Position numbers and translations under genes: made by a program | NCBI RefSeq assembly: GCF_003610775.1 | Contig: NZ_RAQO01000008.1 | Coordinates: 62,001-126,000 of the forward strand | Length of the DNA: 64,000 nucleotides | Direction: 5' to 3' | Source: Alginatibacterium sediminis | GTDB taxonomy: Bacteria > Pseudomonadota > Gammaproteobacteria > Enterobacterales > Celerinatantimonadaceae | In this document: in pieces, positions 8,993 through 18,582 of the stretch | Layout of the letters: every line of letters begins with the position of its first letter | Numbering within the stretch: the stretch's first letter is position 1 | Notes under the pieces: generated by a model | Database searches by the model: none | What the model was told of the DNA's origin: nothing | What the model saw: the letters and a program-made list of their open reading frames with translations, nothing else

Positions 8993-9538
8993 CTAAAATT
9001 GGCACTTCAAGAATAAACTATCGTCGCTAAGCGCAAAAACCTCAAATCCCGAAGCTTGCAATATCCCGTAACTAAGTGGACTGTCGCCTTTTTGAACACT
9101 AATTGCGCCAGGGTTACACAAATACACATCACCACGAAACATCGCCGTTGCATTGTGACTGTGCCCAGAGATAAACACGTCGCCACTAGCCAACTCCGGC
9201 AGATCATCAGGCTTATACAAATGCCCATGGCAATAAAAAACCTTACGCTGACCCAGCAATAGTTGCCCATAGTCTGCCAAGATAGGAAAGTCCAAAAGCA
9301 TTTGGTCCACTTCACTATCACAATTGCCGCGTACCGCTAGTATCTGGGCACTGTATTGATTAAGTAACTGCGCAACTTTAGCTGGAGCATAGCCCTCTGG
9401 GATAGCATTACGCGGCCCATGATTAAGGATATCGCCTAAGAGCAGCAAGTGGCTCGCACCACTTGCTTCAAAAGCCTTAATCATTAATTCTGCGTTATCA
9501 AAGTTGCCATGAATATCTGCTGCAACAAATAGACGCAC
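8993..9538 (-). CDS. yfcE: YfcE/MJ0936 family metallophosphodiesterase
   Basis: About 181 residues. Calcineurin-like phosphodiesterase with all metal-site motifs in order: AADIHGN, LLGDILNHGPR, VRGNCDS, YCHGHLY and SGHSHNATAMF. E. coli YfcE hydrolyses small phosphodiesters in vitro; the natural substrate is unknown. The frame is open back to a GTG at 9565, inside guaA. The GTG at 9538 gives the usual family start (MRLFVAADIHG), and a TTG at 9553 with GGGAG in front is another option. It directly follows guaA and may be read through from it. Confidence 0.85.
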   Translation of the reverse strand: MRLFVAADIHGNFDNAELMIKAFEASGASHLLLLGDILNHGPRNAIPEGYAPAKVAQLLNQYSAQILAVRGNCDSEVDQMLLDFPILADYGQLLLGQRKVFYCHGHLYKPDDLPELASGDVFISGHSHNATAMFRGDVYLCNPGAISVQKGDSPLSYGILQASGFEVFALSDDSLFLKCQF

Positions 9539-9555
9539 CTCAACAGGATCCAAGC

Positions 9556-11136
9556 TTACTCCCACTCAATTGTCGCAGGCGGTTTGCCAGAGATGTCATA
9601 AACAACCCGAGAAATACCATCAATTTCGTTGATGATGCGATTTGAAACATGACCTAACAGTTCATAGGGTAAATGTGCCCAACGAGCCGTCATAAAATCG
9701 ATAGTCTCTACTGCACGTAAAGAAATAACCCAATCATATTTACGAGCATCACCCATCACCCCCACTGAACGCACTGGCAAAAATACAGCAAATGCCTGAC
9801 TCACTTCATGGTAGAGATTAGCCTTACGCAACTCTTCGATAAAAATTGCGTCAGCACGACGCAGCAGCGAGCAGTATTCTTCCTTCACCTCTGCAAGTAC
9901 TCGCACACCAAGACCTGGTCCAGGGAATGGATGACGGTAAAGCATGTCGTAGGGTAGCCCTAGTTCGAGACCAATCTTGCGTACTTCATCTTTGAATAAC
10001 TCTTTGAGCGGCTCAACAAGACCCATTTCCATATCATCGGGAAGACCACCCACGTTATGGTGCGATTTAATAACGTGCGCTTTGCCCGTTTCAGCGCCAG
10101 CTGATTCAATCACATCTGGATAAATAGTGCCTTGCGCTAACCATTTGGCGTTACGCAGCTTTTTCGACTCTTCTTCAAAGACATCAACAAACACTTTACC
10201 GATAATTTTACGTTTAGCTTCTGGCTCTTTTTCACCCGCAAGTGCCGATAGGAACCGTTGTTGCGCTTGAACGTGAATAATGTTCAAGCCAAAATGATTA
10301 CCAAACATTTCCATCACTTGCTCGCCTTCATTAAGACGAAGTAAGCCATTATCAACAAACACGCAAGTCAAACGATCACCGATAGCGCGCTGGATTAACA
10401 TCGCTACCACCGATGAATCAACTCCGCCACTTAGACCAAGAATGACTTCATCGTCGCCAACTTTAGTTTTAATACGCTCGATTGCATCGTCAATAATTGA
10501 CGATGAGGTCCAAAGGGCTTCGCACAGGCAAATGTCTTTGACAAAGTGCTCCAGCATGCGCAAACCTTGGCGGGTATGGGTCACTTCGGGGTGAAACTGA
10601 ACACCATAAAAAGCTTTATCTTCATTAGCCATAGCCGCAAATTCACAGCTTGAGGTGCTGGCAATGGCGCGAAACCCATCAGGGATTGAAGCGACTTTAT
10701 CACCGTGACTCATCCATACATCTATCAGCGCTTTACCACTTGGAGAGATTGCATCTTCTATGGCTTTAAATAGTTCTGAAGGCTGTTGAACTTCAATTTG
10801 TGCGTAACCGTACTCCGCTTGACCTGAGCCCTGGACAACCGAACCGCCCAATTGATGAGCCATGGTTTGCATGCCATAACACACGCCCAGTACTGGAACC
10901 CCAGCTTCAAAAACATAGTCTGGTGCCCGTGGGGAGTCTTCTGCGGTGACACTTTCTGGTCCACCAGCGAGAATGATGCCATTAGGTGAAAAGGCTTCTA
11001 TCTTTTCAGCACTAACATCCCATCCCCATAATTCGCAATAAACGCCAATTTCGCGGATACGACGCGCAATAAGCTGTGTATATTGAGAACCGAAGTCTAA
11101 AATTAGAATGCGATGATCATGAATATTTTTAGTCAT
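9556..11136 (-). CDS. guaA: GMP synthase (glutamine-hydrolysing)
   Basis: 526 residues. Converts XMP to GMP using glutamine and ATP. Class I amidotransferase domain (about 1-205) with the nucleophile elbow [10 protein letters not shown] and QFHPEVTHT, the ATP-pyrophosphatase P-loop [11 protein letters not shown] (about 230), and the C-terminal dimerisation domain ending in PATIEWE, as in E. coli. The frame is open to 11160, but ATG 11136 ([16 protein letters not shown]) aligns with E. coli and has AGGA 8 bases before it. It follows guaB by 97 bp with a strong hairpin between, the guaBA arrangement. Confidence 0.97.
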   Translation of the reverse strand: MTKNIHDHRILILDFGSQYTQLIARRIREIGVYCELWGWDVSAEKIEAFSPNGIILAGGPESVTAEDSPRAPDYVFEAGVPVLGVCYGMQTMAHQLGGSVVQGSGQAEYGYAQIEVQQPSELFKAIEDAISPSGKALIDVWMSHGDKVASIPDGFRAIASTSSCEFAAMANEDKAFYGVQFHPEVTHTRQGLRMLEHFVKDICLCEALWTSSSIIDDAIERIKTKVGDDEVILGLSGGVDSSVVAMLIQRAIGDRLTCVFVDNGLLRLNEGEQVMEMFGNHFGLNIIHVQAQQRFLSALAGEKEPEAKRKIIGKVFVDVFEEESKKLRNAKWLAQGTIYPDVIESAGAETGKAHVIKSHHNVGGLPDDMEMGLVEPLKELFKDEVRKIGLELGLPYDMLYRHPFPGPGLGVRVLAEVKEEYCSLLRRADAIFIEELRKANLYHEVSQAFAVFLPVRSVGVMGDARKYDWVISLRAVETIDFMTARWAHLPYELLGHVSNRIINEIDGISRVVYDISGKPPATIEWE

Positions 11137-11195
11137 TAAAGAGATCCTAAATCGGTTCAACTGAGTTCATATAAACTTAGTTGAAATGCTGATGG

Positions 11196-11229
11196 TTGGC
11201 AGTAAAGGACTCTCGTCCTCTACTGCCAA
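11196..11229. other. Long hairpin between guaB and guaA
   Basis: TTGGCAGTA (11196-11204) pairs with TACTGCCAA (11221-11229), and the inner AGGAC/GTCCT extends the stem to 14 bp with one mismatch and a TCTC loop. No T tract follows on the minus strand, so it is not a normal terminator. It could protect or separate the guaB and guaA parts of one transcript. Confidence 0.7.
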
Positions 11230-11233
11230 AGTA

Positions 11234-12694
11234 CTATACTGAACGGTAGTTCGGCGCTTCTTTAGTAATGGTGACATCATGAACATGACTCTCACCCATA
11301 CCAGCACTAGTAACCTTTACAAATTCCGCTTTGGTATTGAGATCAAAGATAGTTGGGCAGCCGGTCAAGCCCATGCAAGAGCGCAACCCACCCATTTGTT
11401 GGTGGATAATTTCTTTAACAAATCCTTTATATGCAACGCGTCCTTCTATACCTTCAGGCACTAATTTATCTGCTGCATTATCCGTTTGGAAATATCGGTC
11501 TGAGCTGCCTTTAGACATCGCGCCAAGTGAGCCCATACCACGATACGACTTGTACGAGCGGCCTTGATAAAGTTCAATTTCGCCTGGTGCTTCATCGGTA
11601 CCAGCAAACATCGAACCCATCATCACGCAAGACGCGCCCGCCGCTAGAGCTTTGGCAATATCTCCTGAATATCGAATGCCGCCATCTGCAATCACCGGAA
11701 TACCAGTTCCAGCTAAGGCTTCAACTGCATCCGATACAGCAGTAATTTGGGGGACTCCCACGCCTGTTACAATTCGAGTAGTACAAATTGAACCGGGGCC
11801 AATCCCAACTTTAACAGCGCTAACACCAGCTTCAACCAGGGCCAATGCTCCAGCGCCAGTTGCGACGTTTCCACCCACGATCTGCAATTCGGGATAGGCT
11901 TGACGGGTTTCACGAATTCGATCTAACACACCTTGAGAATGGCCATGTGAAGAGTCAATGAGTAACACATCAACACCGGCCTCTACCAAGGCGGCTACAC
12001 GCTCTTCGTTGCCACTTGAAGCACCAACTGCAGCACCAACACGTAATCGACCAAAGTCATCCTTACAGGCGTTAGGCTTACGTTCAGCCTTCTTGAAATC
12101 TTTTACAGTCATCATGCCATTTAGTTTAAAACCACTCGTGACGACCAGAATTTTTTCAATTCGGTTAGCATGCATAAGCGCTTCTACGACATCGCGAGAG
12201 GTGTCAACGGTGGTAACTAAACGTTCTTTGGGAGTCATTACGTCGGAAACTAACTTGCTGGTATCTGTTTCAAAACGTAAATCACGCCCAGTAACAATAC
12301 CCACAAGATCATTATCTCCAGTGACTACTGGGAATCCAGAAAATCCATGCAGCGCTTTAAGCTCAAGTACTTCACGTAAGCTCAGATCAGGAGAGACAGT
12401 AACGGGGTCTAAAACAACGCCAGCTTCGAACTTCTTCACTTTACGAACTTCGTCAGCTTGTTTTTCGATGCTCATGTTCTTATGGATAAATCCTACGCCG
12501 CCCTCTTGTGCGAGAGCAATAGCAAAGCGCGCTTCGGTAACGGTATCCATGGCCGCAGAAACCAGCGGAATATTCATGGTTATTGTATTCGTTAACTTAG
12601 TGACTAAACTGGCAGTATTGGGTAGGACTTGCGAGTGGGCCGGAACCAATAAAACGTCATCAAAGGTCAGGGCATCTTTGGCAATTCTTAACAT
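11234..12694 (-). CDS. guaB: Inosine-5'-monophosphate dehydrogenase
   Basis: 486 residues. Oxidises IMP to XMP with NAD+, the step before GuaA. A TIM barrel is interrupted by two CBS domains (about 90-205, from [15 protein letters not shown] to KKAERKPNA). The catalytic loop GPGSICTTR (Cys near 303), the [11 protein letters not shown] site and the active-site flap [13 protein letters not shown] are intact. The frame is open to a GTG at 12706; ATG 12694 ([19 protein letters not shown]) matches E. coli and has AGGTGA 8 bases upstream. Divergent from xseA. Confidence 0.97.
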   Translation of the reverse strand: MLRIAKDALTFDDVLLVPAHSQVLPNTASLVTKLTNTITMNIPLVSAAMDTVTEARFAIALAQEGGVGFIHKNMSIEKQADEVRKVKKFEAGVVLDPVTVSPDLSLREVLELKALHGFSGFPVVTGDNDLVGIVTGRDLRFETDTSKLVSDVMTPKERLVTTVDTSRDVVEALMHANRIEKILVVTSGFKLNGMMTVKDFKKAERKPNACKDDFGRLRVGAAVGASSGNEERVAALVEAGVDVLLIDSSHGHSQGVLDRIRETRQAYPELQIVGGNVATGAGALALVEAGVSAVKVGIGPGSICTTRIVTGVGVPQITAVSDAVEALAGTGIPVIADGGIRYSGDIAKALAAGASCVMMGSMFAGTDEAPGEIELYQGRSYKSYRGMGSLGAMSKGSSDRYFQTDNAADKLVPEGIEGRVAYKGFVKEIIHQQMGGLRSCMGLTGCPTIFDLNTKAEFVKVTSAGMGESHVHDVTITKEAPNYRSV

Positions 12695-12809
12695 AGCAAC
12701 ATTCACCTAATAAGGAAGGATGGGGGGTAAAATATTGCGGTCGGAGTATAGGCTAAAACTAGCCAAGGTAAAATAAAAAATGTTACTTTTCGTATATTAT
12801 TTTTTCTCA

Positions 12810-12833
12810 ATGCTGAAAAAGAGACTCATTTGA
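12810..12833 (+). other. Seven-codon mini-ORF overlapping the xseA start
   Basis: ATG at 12810 opens a frame encoding MLKKRLI, whose TGA stop (12831-12833) overlaps the TTG start of xseA (12830-12832) as TTGA. The AAAGAG inside it can serve as the xseA ribosome binding site. Whether it is translated is unknown. Confidence 0.35.
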
Positions 12834-14194
12834 ATCCAAATACCGCTCAAGCAATTACGGTTAGTCAGCTCAATCATCAAGTCCGAAGTATTCTAGAAGG
12901 CTCACTTCAACGAGTATTTTTACAAGGTGAAATTTCCAATCTAACTCAAGCCTACTCTGGACATTGGTACTTTTCGCTAAAGGATTCTAAGTCTCAAGTA
13001 CGCTGCGCAATGTTTCGCTCAGCCAACTCCAAAGTTAGTTTTCAACCGGTCAATGGCATGGAAATTTTACTACGTGGCCGAATTTCTGTTTACGAGCCTC
13101 GCGGTGAATATCAAATTTTGGTTGATGCAATGCAAAATGCTGGTGACGGCGCTTTACAGGCCGCCTTCGAAGCCTTAAAGCTTAAACTAGCTGCAGCGGG
13201 GTTATTTGCCACAAGTCAAAAACAAGCCCTACCGCAACAACCTCAGCGAATAGGTATCATCAGTTCGGCAAAAGGTGCGGCAATTCACGACATACTGTCC
13301 GTGTTAAAGCGCCGAGCTCCTCACCTTGAAGTGATTATCTACCCGTCATTGGTTCAAGGGACGGATGCGCCACTTCAACTTCAACAGATGTTGCAATTGG
13401 CTAATCAACGGCAAGAAGTCGACGTGTTATTGTTAACTCGTGGTGGAGGCAGTAGTGAAGATTTACATTGCTTTAACGATGAGAGTCTTGCTTACGCGAT
13501 TTTCAATAGTACCATCCCTGTCATATCTGCTGTAGGCCATGAAGTCGATGTAAGCATTAGTGATTTCGTTGCAGATATGCGTGCCCCTACTCCTTCTGCC
13601 GCCGCAGAATTAGTCAGTCAGAATGCGATGGAAATTAGCCAGCGATTGAGCGCTTACCAACAAAATATCAAGCGCTTGTGGCAATGGCGAAACCAACAAT
13701 TTGAGTCTCGCTTACATTCGCTACAACAGCGTTTAGCATTAGTCAGTCCGGCAAACCAGCTACAGCAGCAACAGCAACGTTTAGACAGCGCTCAAATGGC
13801 TTTGACCGCTGTCTTCAATACCAAGCAACAGTTTCGCCAGCATCGCCTTGAGCAAGCGTTCAGTGGCTTACGAGGTTTTAGAGCTGAACAAACAATCAGT
13901 TTGGCCCATGAGCGTTTATCCAGAGCCAGACTTGCGCTAGAAAAGGCGCAAGCCGGCGTTCAATCGAGTGCGCAGAATCGTTTAGCTCAAGTATGTCAGC
14001 AACTTGAACAGTTAAGTCCACTAGCGGTATTAAATCGTGGCTATAGCATGGTCCAAGCAGAGGATGGCAGTATTATCAGGGATTCTGATAGCCTATATGA
14101 CGGACAGAAATTGAGATTGGACTTTGCCAAAGGACATGCAAGTGTTCAAGTTTTGGAGCGCTCAACCAAGTTGCATAACACAGACTCCGAATAA
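12830..14194 (+). CDS. xseA: Exodeoxyribonuclease VII large subunit
   Basis: 454 residues. With XseB it degrades [14 protein letters not shown] DNA to short oligonucleotides. The N-terminal OB fold begins TVSQLNHQVRSILE and continues FLQGEISNLTQAYSGHWYFSLKD and VRCAMFR. The catalytic part holds IGIISSAKGAAIHDIL, LLTRGGGSSEDLHCFNDE, SAVGHEVDVSISDFVADMRAPTPSAAAE, then a long Gln-rich coiled coil (about 265-400) and the C-terminal LNRGYSMVQ motif. The start is TTG 12830, the only one near the conserved N-terminus, with AAAGAG upstream. Divergent from guaB, as in E. coli. Confidence 0.95.
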   Translation: MNPNTAQAITVSQLNHQVRSILEGSLQRVFLQGEISNLTQAYSGHWYFSLKDSKSQVRCAMFRSANSKVSFQPVNGMEILLRGRISVYEPRGEYQILVDAMQNAGDGALQAAFEALKLKLAAAGLFATSQKQALPQQPQRIGIISSAKGAAIHDILSVLKRRAPHLEVIIYPSLVQGTDAPLQLQQMLQLANQRQEVDVLLLTRGGGSSEDLHCFNDESLAYAIFNSTIPVISAVGHEVDVSISDFVADMRAPTPSAAAELVSQNAMEISQRLSAYQQNIKRLWQWRNQQFESRLHSLQQRLALVSPANQLQQQQQRLDSAQMALTAVFNTKQQFRQHRLEQAFSGLRGFRAEQTISLAHERLSRARLALEKAQAGVQSSAQNRLAQVCQQLEQLSPLAVLNRGYSMVQAEDGSIIRDSDSLYDGQKLRLDFAKGHASVQVLERSTKLHNTDSE

Positions 14195-14236
14195 GACTGT
14201 GTCAGTTTATAACTTTGAGAATCGTTGGCTCAGAAC

Positions 14237-14836
14237 TTAGTGCAGTGTCTTTGGCAGCAGTAGCCCCATTGCCTCAAACTTACAAAGATTGTGACAATAG
14301 CTTTTAAATAGTTCGTAAGGAGATTGCTGATGCTGGCGTCGAGCTCGGTTAATTCGTACTCCCCAGTCAAACTCCTGGGCAGCGGTTTGTGCTAAGCACT
14401 CGTCAGTTTCAAGCAATTTTTTAAGCAGATATTTCACCTCTAAGACAGCCTGAGCATCAATCAAACTGTTGCAGCCATCAGCGAAGCTGCGTTGGGTCAA
14501 CCAAACATTGCTGCACTGCTCCATCAATTGCGATTGCAACTCACTACTTTGTAGTTCGCTCAAATCTGCAATGCTAATAGCCTCGGCCAAAAGGCGATAC
14601 TGCCATACTTGCTGAAAGTTCGCATAATCGTCAGCACTTAAGTCAAAAAACAACATACTGTAAGAACTATTTTGTTCTAAACACAATACACAATCTTGCC
14701 CTTCAAAATCAAAGCGATGAATTTGCCACTGCCAATGCCCAAATAAAGTAGCCGAGTTTATAGCAATGCTCGGTAACAAAGACTGTAGCTTGTCTGCAAT
14801 TTGTAGTTCAATCATAGCTTGCCAATTTTCCGTCAT
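14237..14836 (-). CDS. Protein of unknown function, 199 residues
   Basis: I do not recognise a family. 199 residues, no signal peptide or membrane segment, Leu/Gln-rich, predicted mostly helical in its second half. Visible elements are a short Trp-rich block GHWQWQIHRFDFEGQD, a possible strand pair CVLCLEQNSSYSMLFFDLS, an acidic Leu-rich helix (SIADLSELQSSELQSQLME) and a basic block RINRARRQHQQ before the C-terminus. ATG 14836 starts MTENWQAM. It lies 42 bp downstream of chrA's stop side... that is, between xseA (convergent) and chrA, and reads in the opposite direction to xseA. Codon use looks like its neighbours. Confidence 0.6.
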   Translation of the reverse strand: MTENWQAMIELQIADKLQSLLPSIAINSATLFGHWQWQIHRFDFEGQDCVLCLEQNSSYSMLFFDLSADDYANFQQVWQYRLLAEAISIADLSELQSSELQSQLMEQCSNVWLTQRSFADGCNSLIDAQAVLEVKYLLKKLLETDECLAQTAAQEFDWGVRINRARRQHQQSPYELFKSYCHNLCKFEAMGLLLPKTLH

Positions 14837-14878
14837 AAACGTTTCTATTCCGGTAACTGCAAAGCAAATGCCAAGTTT

Positions 14879-16078
14879 TTAGAACCCGCTTAAAACTATC
14901 CCTAAAACTGCAAAACCTATTACCAATGACCAAACAGGAACTTTGAAGCGAACTAACACCAGCAAACCAATCAAGACCCAAAGTAAATCAGAAACACCAT
15001 GGACTGCCGATACGAAAATCGGCTGGTATAAAGCGGCAAGTAAAATCCCTACCACAGATGCGTTAATACCAGCGATTGCTCCAGTCCAACGAGGACGGTT
15101 AGCAATGTTTTGCCAACTCGGTAGAAGAGCATACATTAACAACAAACCAGGGGTGAAAATTGCTAGCGTTGCGACACTGGCACCAAGCACCAGTTGTTGT
15201 GGCAATATAAGGGCTCCTAAGTAGGATGCTAAAGCAAACATGGGCCCTGGAAGCGCTTGTGCAGCACCATAAGCGGTGAGAAATTGATCTGGGCTTAAGG
15301 AATCAGCGGCCATCGTTTGAAGCAAAGGCAATACGACATGCCCTCCCCCAAAGACTAAACTACCCGCCACAAAAAAATCGTTCCATAGAGTAAGGATTGG
15401 ATTCAAGTTATTAAAGAAAAATGCGCAAACAAATAGAACCACAAATAACACCAGCGACAGGCGATGACTTACACTTATATGTCCTTGAACAGGCTCATTA
15501 TTTTTATTAACCCCAAGAAAGATCGCTCCCCCTACGGCCGCTACAATCAGCACCCACACTTGCGTCCAAAAACTGGGCACTACGATGAGTACTAATGCAC
15601 TCAAGATGGCAACAATGATGGTTGTCGTTTGCCGGCAAAAGCTTTGAAACATTTTTTGGCAAGCATCAGCCACGATAACGACTGCCAGTAGCTTTAAGCC
15701 TGAAATAATGCCGTCGACCCAGGAATGTCCTATATATGCGGCACTAAATGAAGCCAACGACGCCATGATTAAAAACGATGGAAAGGTAAAGCCCATAAAG
15801 GCTGCTAAGCCTCCGACTAACCCTGCTCGCTGATAACCGATAGCAAAACCCACTTGGCTGGAGCCCGGCCCTGGTAAGAATTGACTCAAAGCAACCATTG
15901 ACGCGTATTGCCGTTGATCGACCCAAGCTAATCGTTGTACAAAAACTTGCTGAAAATAACCTAAGTGCGCTGCCGGCCCACCAAAACTAGTCCACCCTAA
16001 CAAGAAAAATTGTTTAAATACTTGCCACACGTCTGAGTATCCTCGAAACAAATTGTGCTTAGTTTGTGTCACTAGCAT
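14879..16078 (-). CDS. chrA: Chromate transporter ChrA
   Basis: 399 residues of the long, two-domain CHR family: about ten to twelve transmembrane helices with duplicated halves. Half 1 has FFLLGWTSFGGPAAHLGYF and ALSQFLPGPGSSQVGFAIGY; half 2 repeats it as FFVAGSLVFGGGHVVLPLLQ and AYGAAQALPGPMFALASYLG. Proven members export chromate in exchange for protons; many homologues are not tested for it. ATG 16078. It is followed by the unknown 199-residue gene and separated by 95 bp from the GGDEF/EAL gene upstream of it in transcript order. Confidence 0.9.
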   Translation of the reverse strand: MLVTQTKHNLFRGYSDVWQVFKQFFLLGWTSFGGPAAHLGYFQQVFVQRLAWVDQRQYASMVALSQFLPGPGSSQVGFAIGYQRAGLVGGLAAFMGFTFPSFLIMASLASFSAAYIGHSWVDGIISGLKLLAVVIVADACQKMFQSFCRQTTTIIVAILSALVLIVVPSFWTQVWVLIVAAVGGAIFLGVNKNNEPVQGHISVSHRLSLVLFVVLFVCAFFFNNLNPILTLWNDFFVAGSLVFGGGHVVLPLLQTMAADSLSPDQFLTAYGAAQALPGPMFALASYLGALILPQQLVLGASVATLAIFTPGLLLMYALLPSWQNIANRPRWTGAIAGINASVVGILLAALYQPIFVSAVHGVSDLLWVLIGLLVLVRFKVPVWSLVIGFAVLGIVLSGF

Positions 16079-16173
16079 GACAGTTTTATGACTGCAGAAT
16101 CAAACTCAGCCAGCGACGCTCAAGGCTTAGCATGACAGCTGATTTTGAAAGACTGGCAATCGATGAGGTAGAC

Positions 16174-18570
16174 TTAAATTTTTCCGTCTATTTTCACCTG
16201 GTCTAAATAGCTCATTGCTTCCGTTTGCGGCAGAGGTTTTCCAAAAACATAGCCTTGCAGTAGGTCAAACCCTCTTTCCCCTAACCACTGTGCGTACTCC
16301 ATTTCCTCTATACCTTCCACCAAAACCTTGGCTTCAATAATCTCAACTAAACTCTTGGCGTTCAGCAGGATCTCTTCCGAACGTGGATTGTGCATCGCAT
16401 CCATGCAAAACTCGCGGTCAAACTTTACTTTGTCGCAGGGTAAGTGGCTTAAATAGCTTAAACTGGTAAAGCCCTTACCAAAGTCGTCCAATGCAACATG
16501 TATTCCCTGATGTCGAATGACCTTAAGCGCCTTCGAGACACGCTCAAAATCATTAACAGCACACGATTCTGTGAGTTCAATTTCTAAGGTATTGGTTTTA
16601 CAAGTGCGGCTCTGATAAATATCGATTAAGTTTTTAGCAAAATTATCGTCTTCAAACTGTTTAGGGCTAACATTTAACGCGAAGCTTAAATCCAAGTATC
16701 CCAACGATTCAAACCTGCACATTATTTCTAAGGTTTTGCGAATAACCCAGTAGCCTAGATCTAAGACATATCGACTGTTCTCGATTACATCCAAAAATTG
16801 CCCTGGTGCGAGCAAGCCTTTTGTAGGGTGATTCCATCGAAGCAACAACTCAAAGCCAAGTACTTTTTGCTGCTGACAGGACACTTGAGGCTGTAAAAAT
16901 AACTCAAGTTCGTCATTATCCATCGCCGCTTGAAACTGTGTTTCAACTGAAAACAACAGCTCTTGTGCCTCTTCTAAGGCGGGTTCAAAAAACTCAATTC
17001 GGTTGCGACCTTTTGCCTTGGCACTTTGTAGCGCTAAATCAGCGTGTTTCAATATGGTAGTTAGCTCAAAATTGGCTTGTTTAGCCCGTGCAATACCAAC
17101 ACTTACATGGACACTTATCGCAAGTAAGCCTGCGTTCATTTCAACCGCAATAAGGTGTTTTAGTTCATTAATGGCCTGGAAAACTCTCAAGTCGGTCTCA
17201 TAGGGAACGATCAATTGAAATTCGTCGCTACCAATACGAAACAATCGGACCTTTTTGGGTAAGTTGTTTTTCATCCGTTCAACAATCTGAATCAACAATT
17301 GATCGCCAAAAGCATGCCCAAAACCATCGTTATAAGCTTTAAAGTTATCAATATCTATGTACACCAAGAAGAAGGGCTCTGAGCTGTCACGAAATGAGCT
17401 AAGGTGCTCGGACAAGATATCGCTAAAAGCGTAGCGATTCCCAAGGCCTGTTAATGAATCGGTTCTCGCTTGGCGCACCAACTTTTTGTGAGTCGCTAAT
17501 ATTTGGCTTCGCATTGAACTCACTTCATCAACCAACGCTAATGACGCAGAGTCAAGACTATCAAACTCGTCTCGGAAACTACGTCTAATTTTATTGGCTT
17601 GGTATCTACGATTCTCCAATATTTGAGGTAATTGCTGAACATGCTGCAAAAGAAGTTTTAGCGGTCCAGCCGTCAAAAAGTAACCGCAGAAAATGCTTAG
17701 TAGCAACGCCGCAAAGCCGATAATGAAAGCTCTAAGGACTAAAAACCCGAACTGAGAATCATACTTGTCCCATTGTTTTACAAAAACAAATTCAACACTC
17801 GACTTACTTGTTAGCGGCTTCTCCACGCTATGTGAAACGTAACTATGTTGACCACGTTTAATAACTTCAAATTTTTGACTAGAACCTGCCGTTAACTGAC
17901 TTGCGTCATTAATCTCCAGCCAAGGAAAGCTTTGTTCATCACCAAACTTTCCAATAGAGCGGGTTGCTGATTCTTGTTCATGAATGAAAATTTCAATGGC
18001 TACGTTTAACTGCCGACTAATCATAATCAATTGGTCTTGTAGCCCGACTTTTAGAGAAATCGCTGCCAAGCGGCCATCTTTTAAATCGATAGGCACCCCT
18101 ACCCACATGGTACATAACGCGTCGCAGTCTAAAACATAGCTTGGTTCTAAGTTCAACTTAAGCTTTGTTAACAATACATCAGGCACATGACTGCTATTAG
18201 GTGTCACGCAGAAATTGCGTTGTGGGTCCCCACCAAGGTTGTCAATACAGATGTTCTCAAGTGGGATCAGCCATTGGGCTGCGGGATAGTTTTGTTCAAG
18301 TTCCGAACTTATCTGTTCAAAATGTCTATCTTCGCGTAATTGGTAATCAAATTGTACGGCCAGACTAATGGAGTGAAACAAACTTGATAAATGTAAATCT
18401 AAGCTTTGATCAACGGTACTCTGAATTTGCTCAACCAATTGCTCGCGTTGAGCTCGGTAGGAATCAACAAGCAGGTAAATCATGCCAGACAAACCAAGAA
18501 GCATAGCAATAGCCACACCCAGAGCAAACTGATGTCGAAGACTAATAAAACGCTTCGTTTTATCTTGCAT
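16174..18570 (-). CDS. Membrane GGDEF/EAL domain protein (probable c-di-GMP phosphodiesterase)
   Basis: 798 residues. Transmembrane helix about 13-33, a periplasmic sensor of about 235 residues with four conserved-looking Cys (ENICIDN, RNFCVT, LDCDALC), a second helix about 275-297, then GGDEF (about 370-525) and EAL (about 545-790). The GGDEF motif reads GSDEF, which may abolish cyclase activity. The EAL motif reads ELL, but the other catalytic residues are present: NVSPKQF, ELTES, DDFGKGF, KFDREF, EGIE and QGYVFGKPL. Breakdown of c-di-GMP is therefore likely. It starts 12 bp after the barrel gene, making a three-gene operon. Confidence 0.85.
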   Translation of the reverse strand: MQDKTKRFISLRHQFALGVAIAMLLGLSGMIYLLVDSYRAQREQLVEQIQSTVDQSLDLHLSSLFHSISLAVQFDYQLREDRHFEQISSELEQNYPAAQWLIPLENICIDNLGGDPQRNFCVTPNSSHVPDVLLTKLKLNLEPSYVLDCDALCTMWVGVPIDLKDGRLAAISLKVGLQDQLIMISRQLNVAIEIFIHEQESATRSIGKFGDEQSFPWLEINDASQLTAGSSQKFEVIKRGQHSYVSHSVEKPLTSKSSVEFVFVKQWDKYDSQFGFLVLRAFIIGFAALLLSIFCGYFLTAGPLKLLLQHVQQLPQILENRRYQANKIRRSFRDEFDSLDSASLALVDEVSSMRSQILATHKKLVRQARTDSLTGLGNRYAFSDILSEHLSSFRDSSEPFFLVYIDIDNFKAYNDGFGHAFGDQLLIQIVERMKNNLPKKVRLFRIGSDEFQLIVPYETDLRVFQAINELKHLIAVEMNAGLLAISVHVSVGIARAKQANFELTTILKHADLALQSAKAKGRNRIEFFEPALEEAQELLFSVETQFQAAMDNDELELFLQPQVSCQQQKVLGFELLLRWNHPTKGLLAPGQFLDVIENSRYVLDLGYWVIRKTLEIMCRFESLGYLDLSFALNVSPKQFEDDNFAKNLIDIYQSRTCKTNTLEIELTESCAVNDFERVSKALKVIRHQGIHVALDDFGKGFTSLSYLSHLPCDKVKFDREFCMDAMHNPRSEEILLNAKSLVEIIEAKVLVEGIEEMEYAQWLGERGFDLLQGYVFGKPLPQTEAMSYLDQVKIDGKI

Positions 18571-18582
18571 CGCTACCCCTAA

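Noticed and set aside
11958-12710. 250-residue open frame on the plus strand across guaB
   Set aside because: It is the antisense shadow of guaB, which has full family conservation and a clear start.
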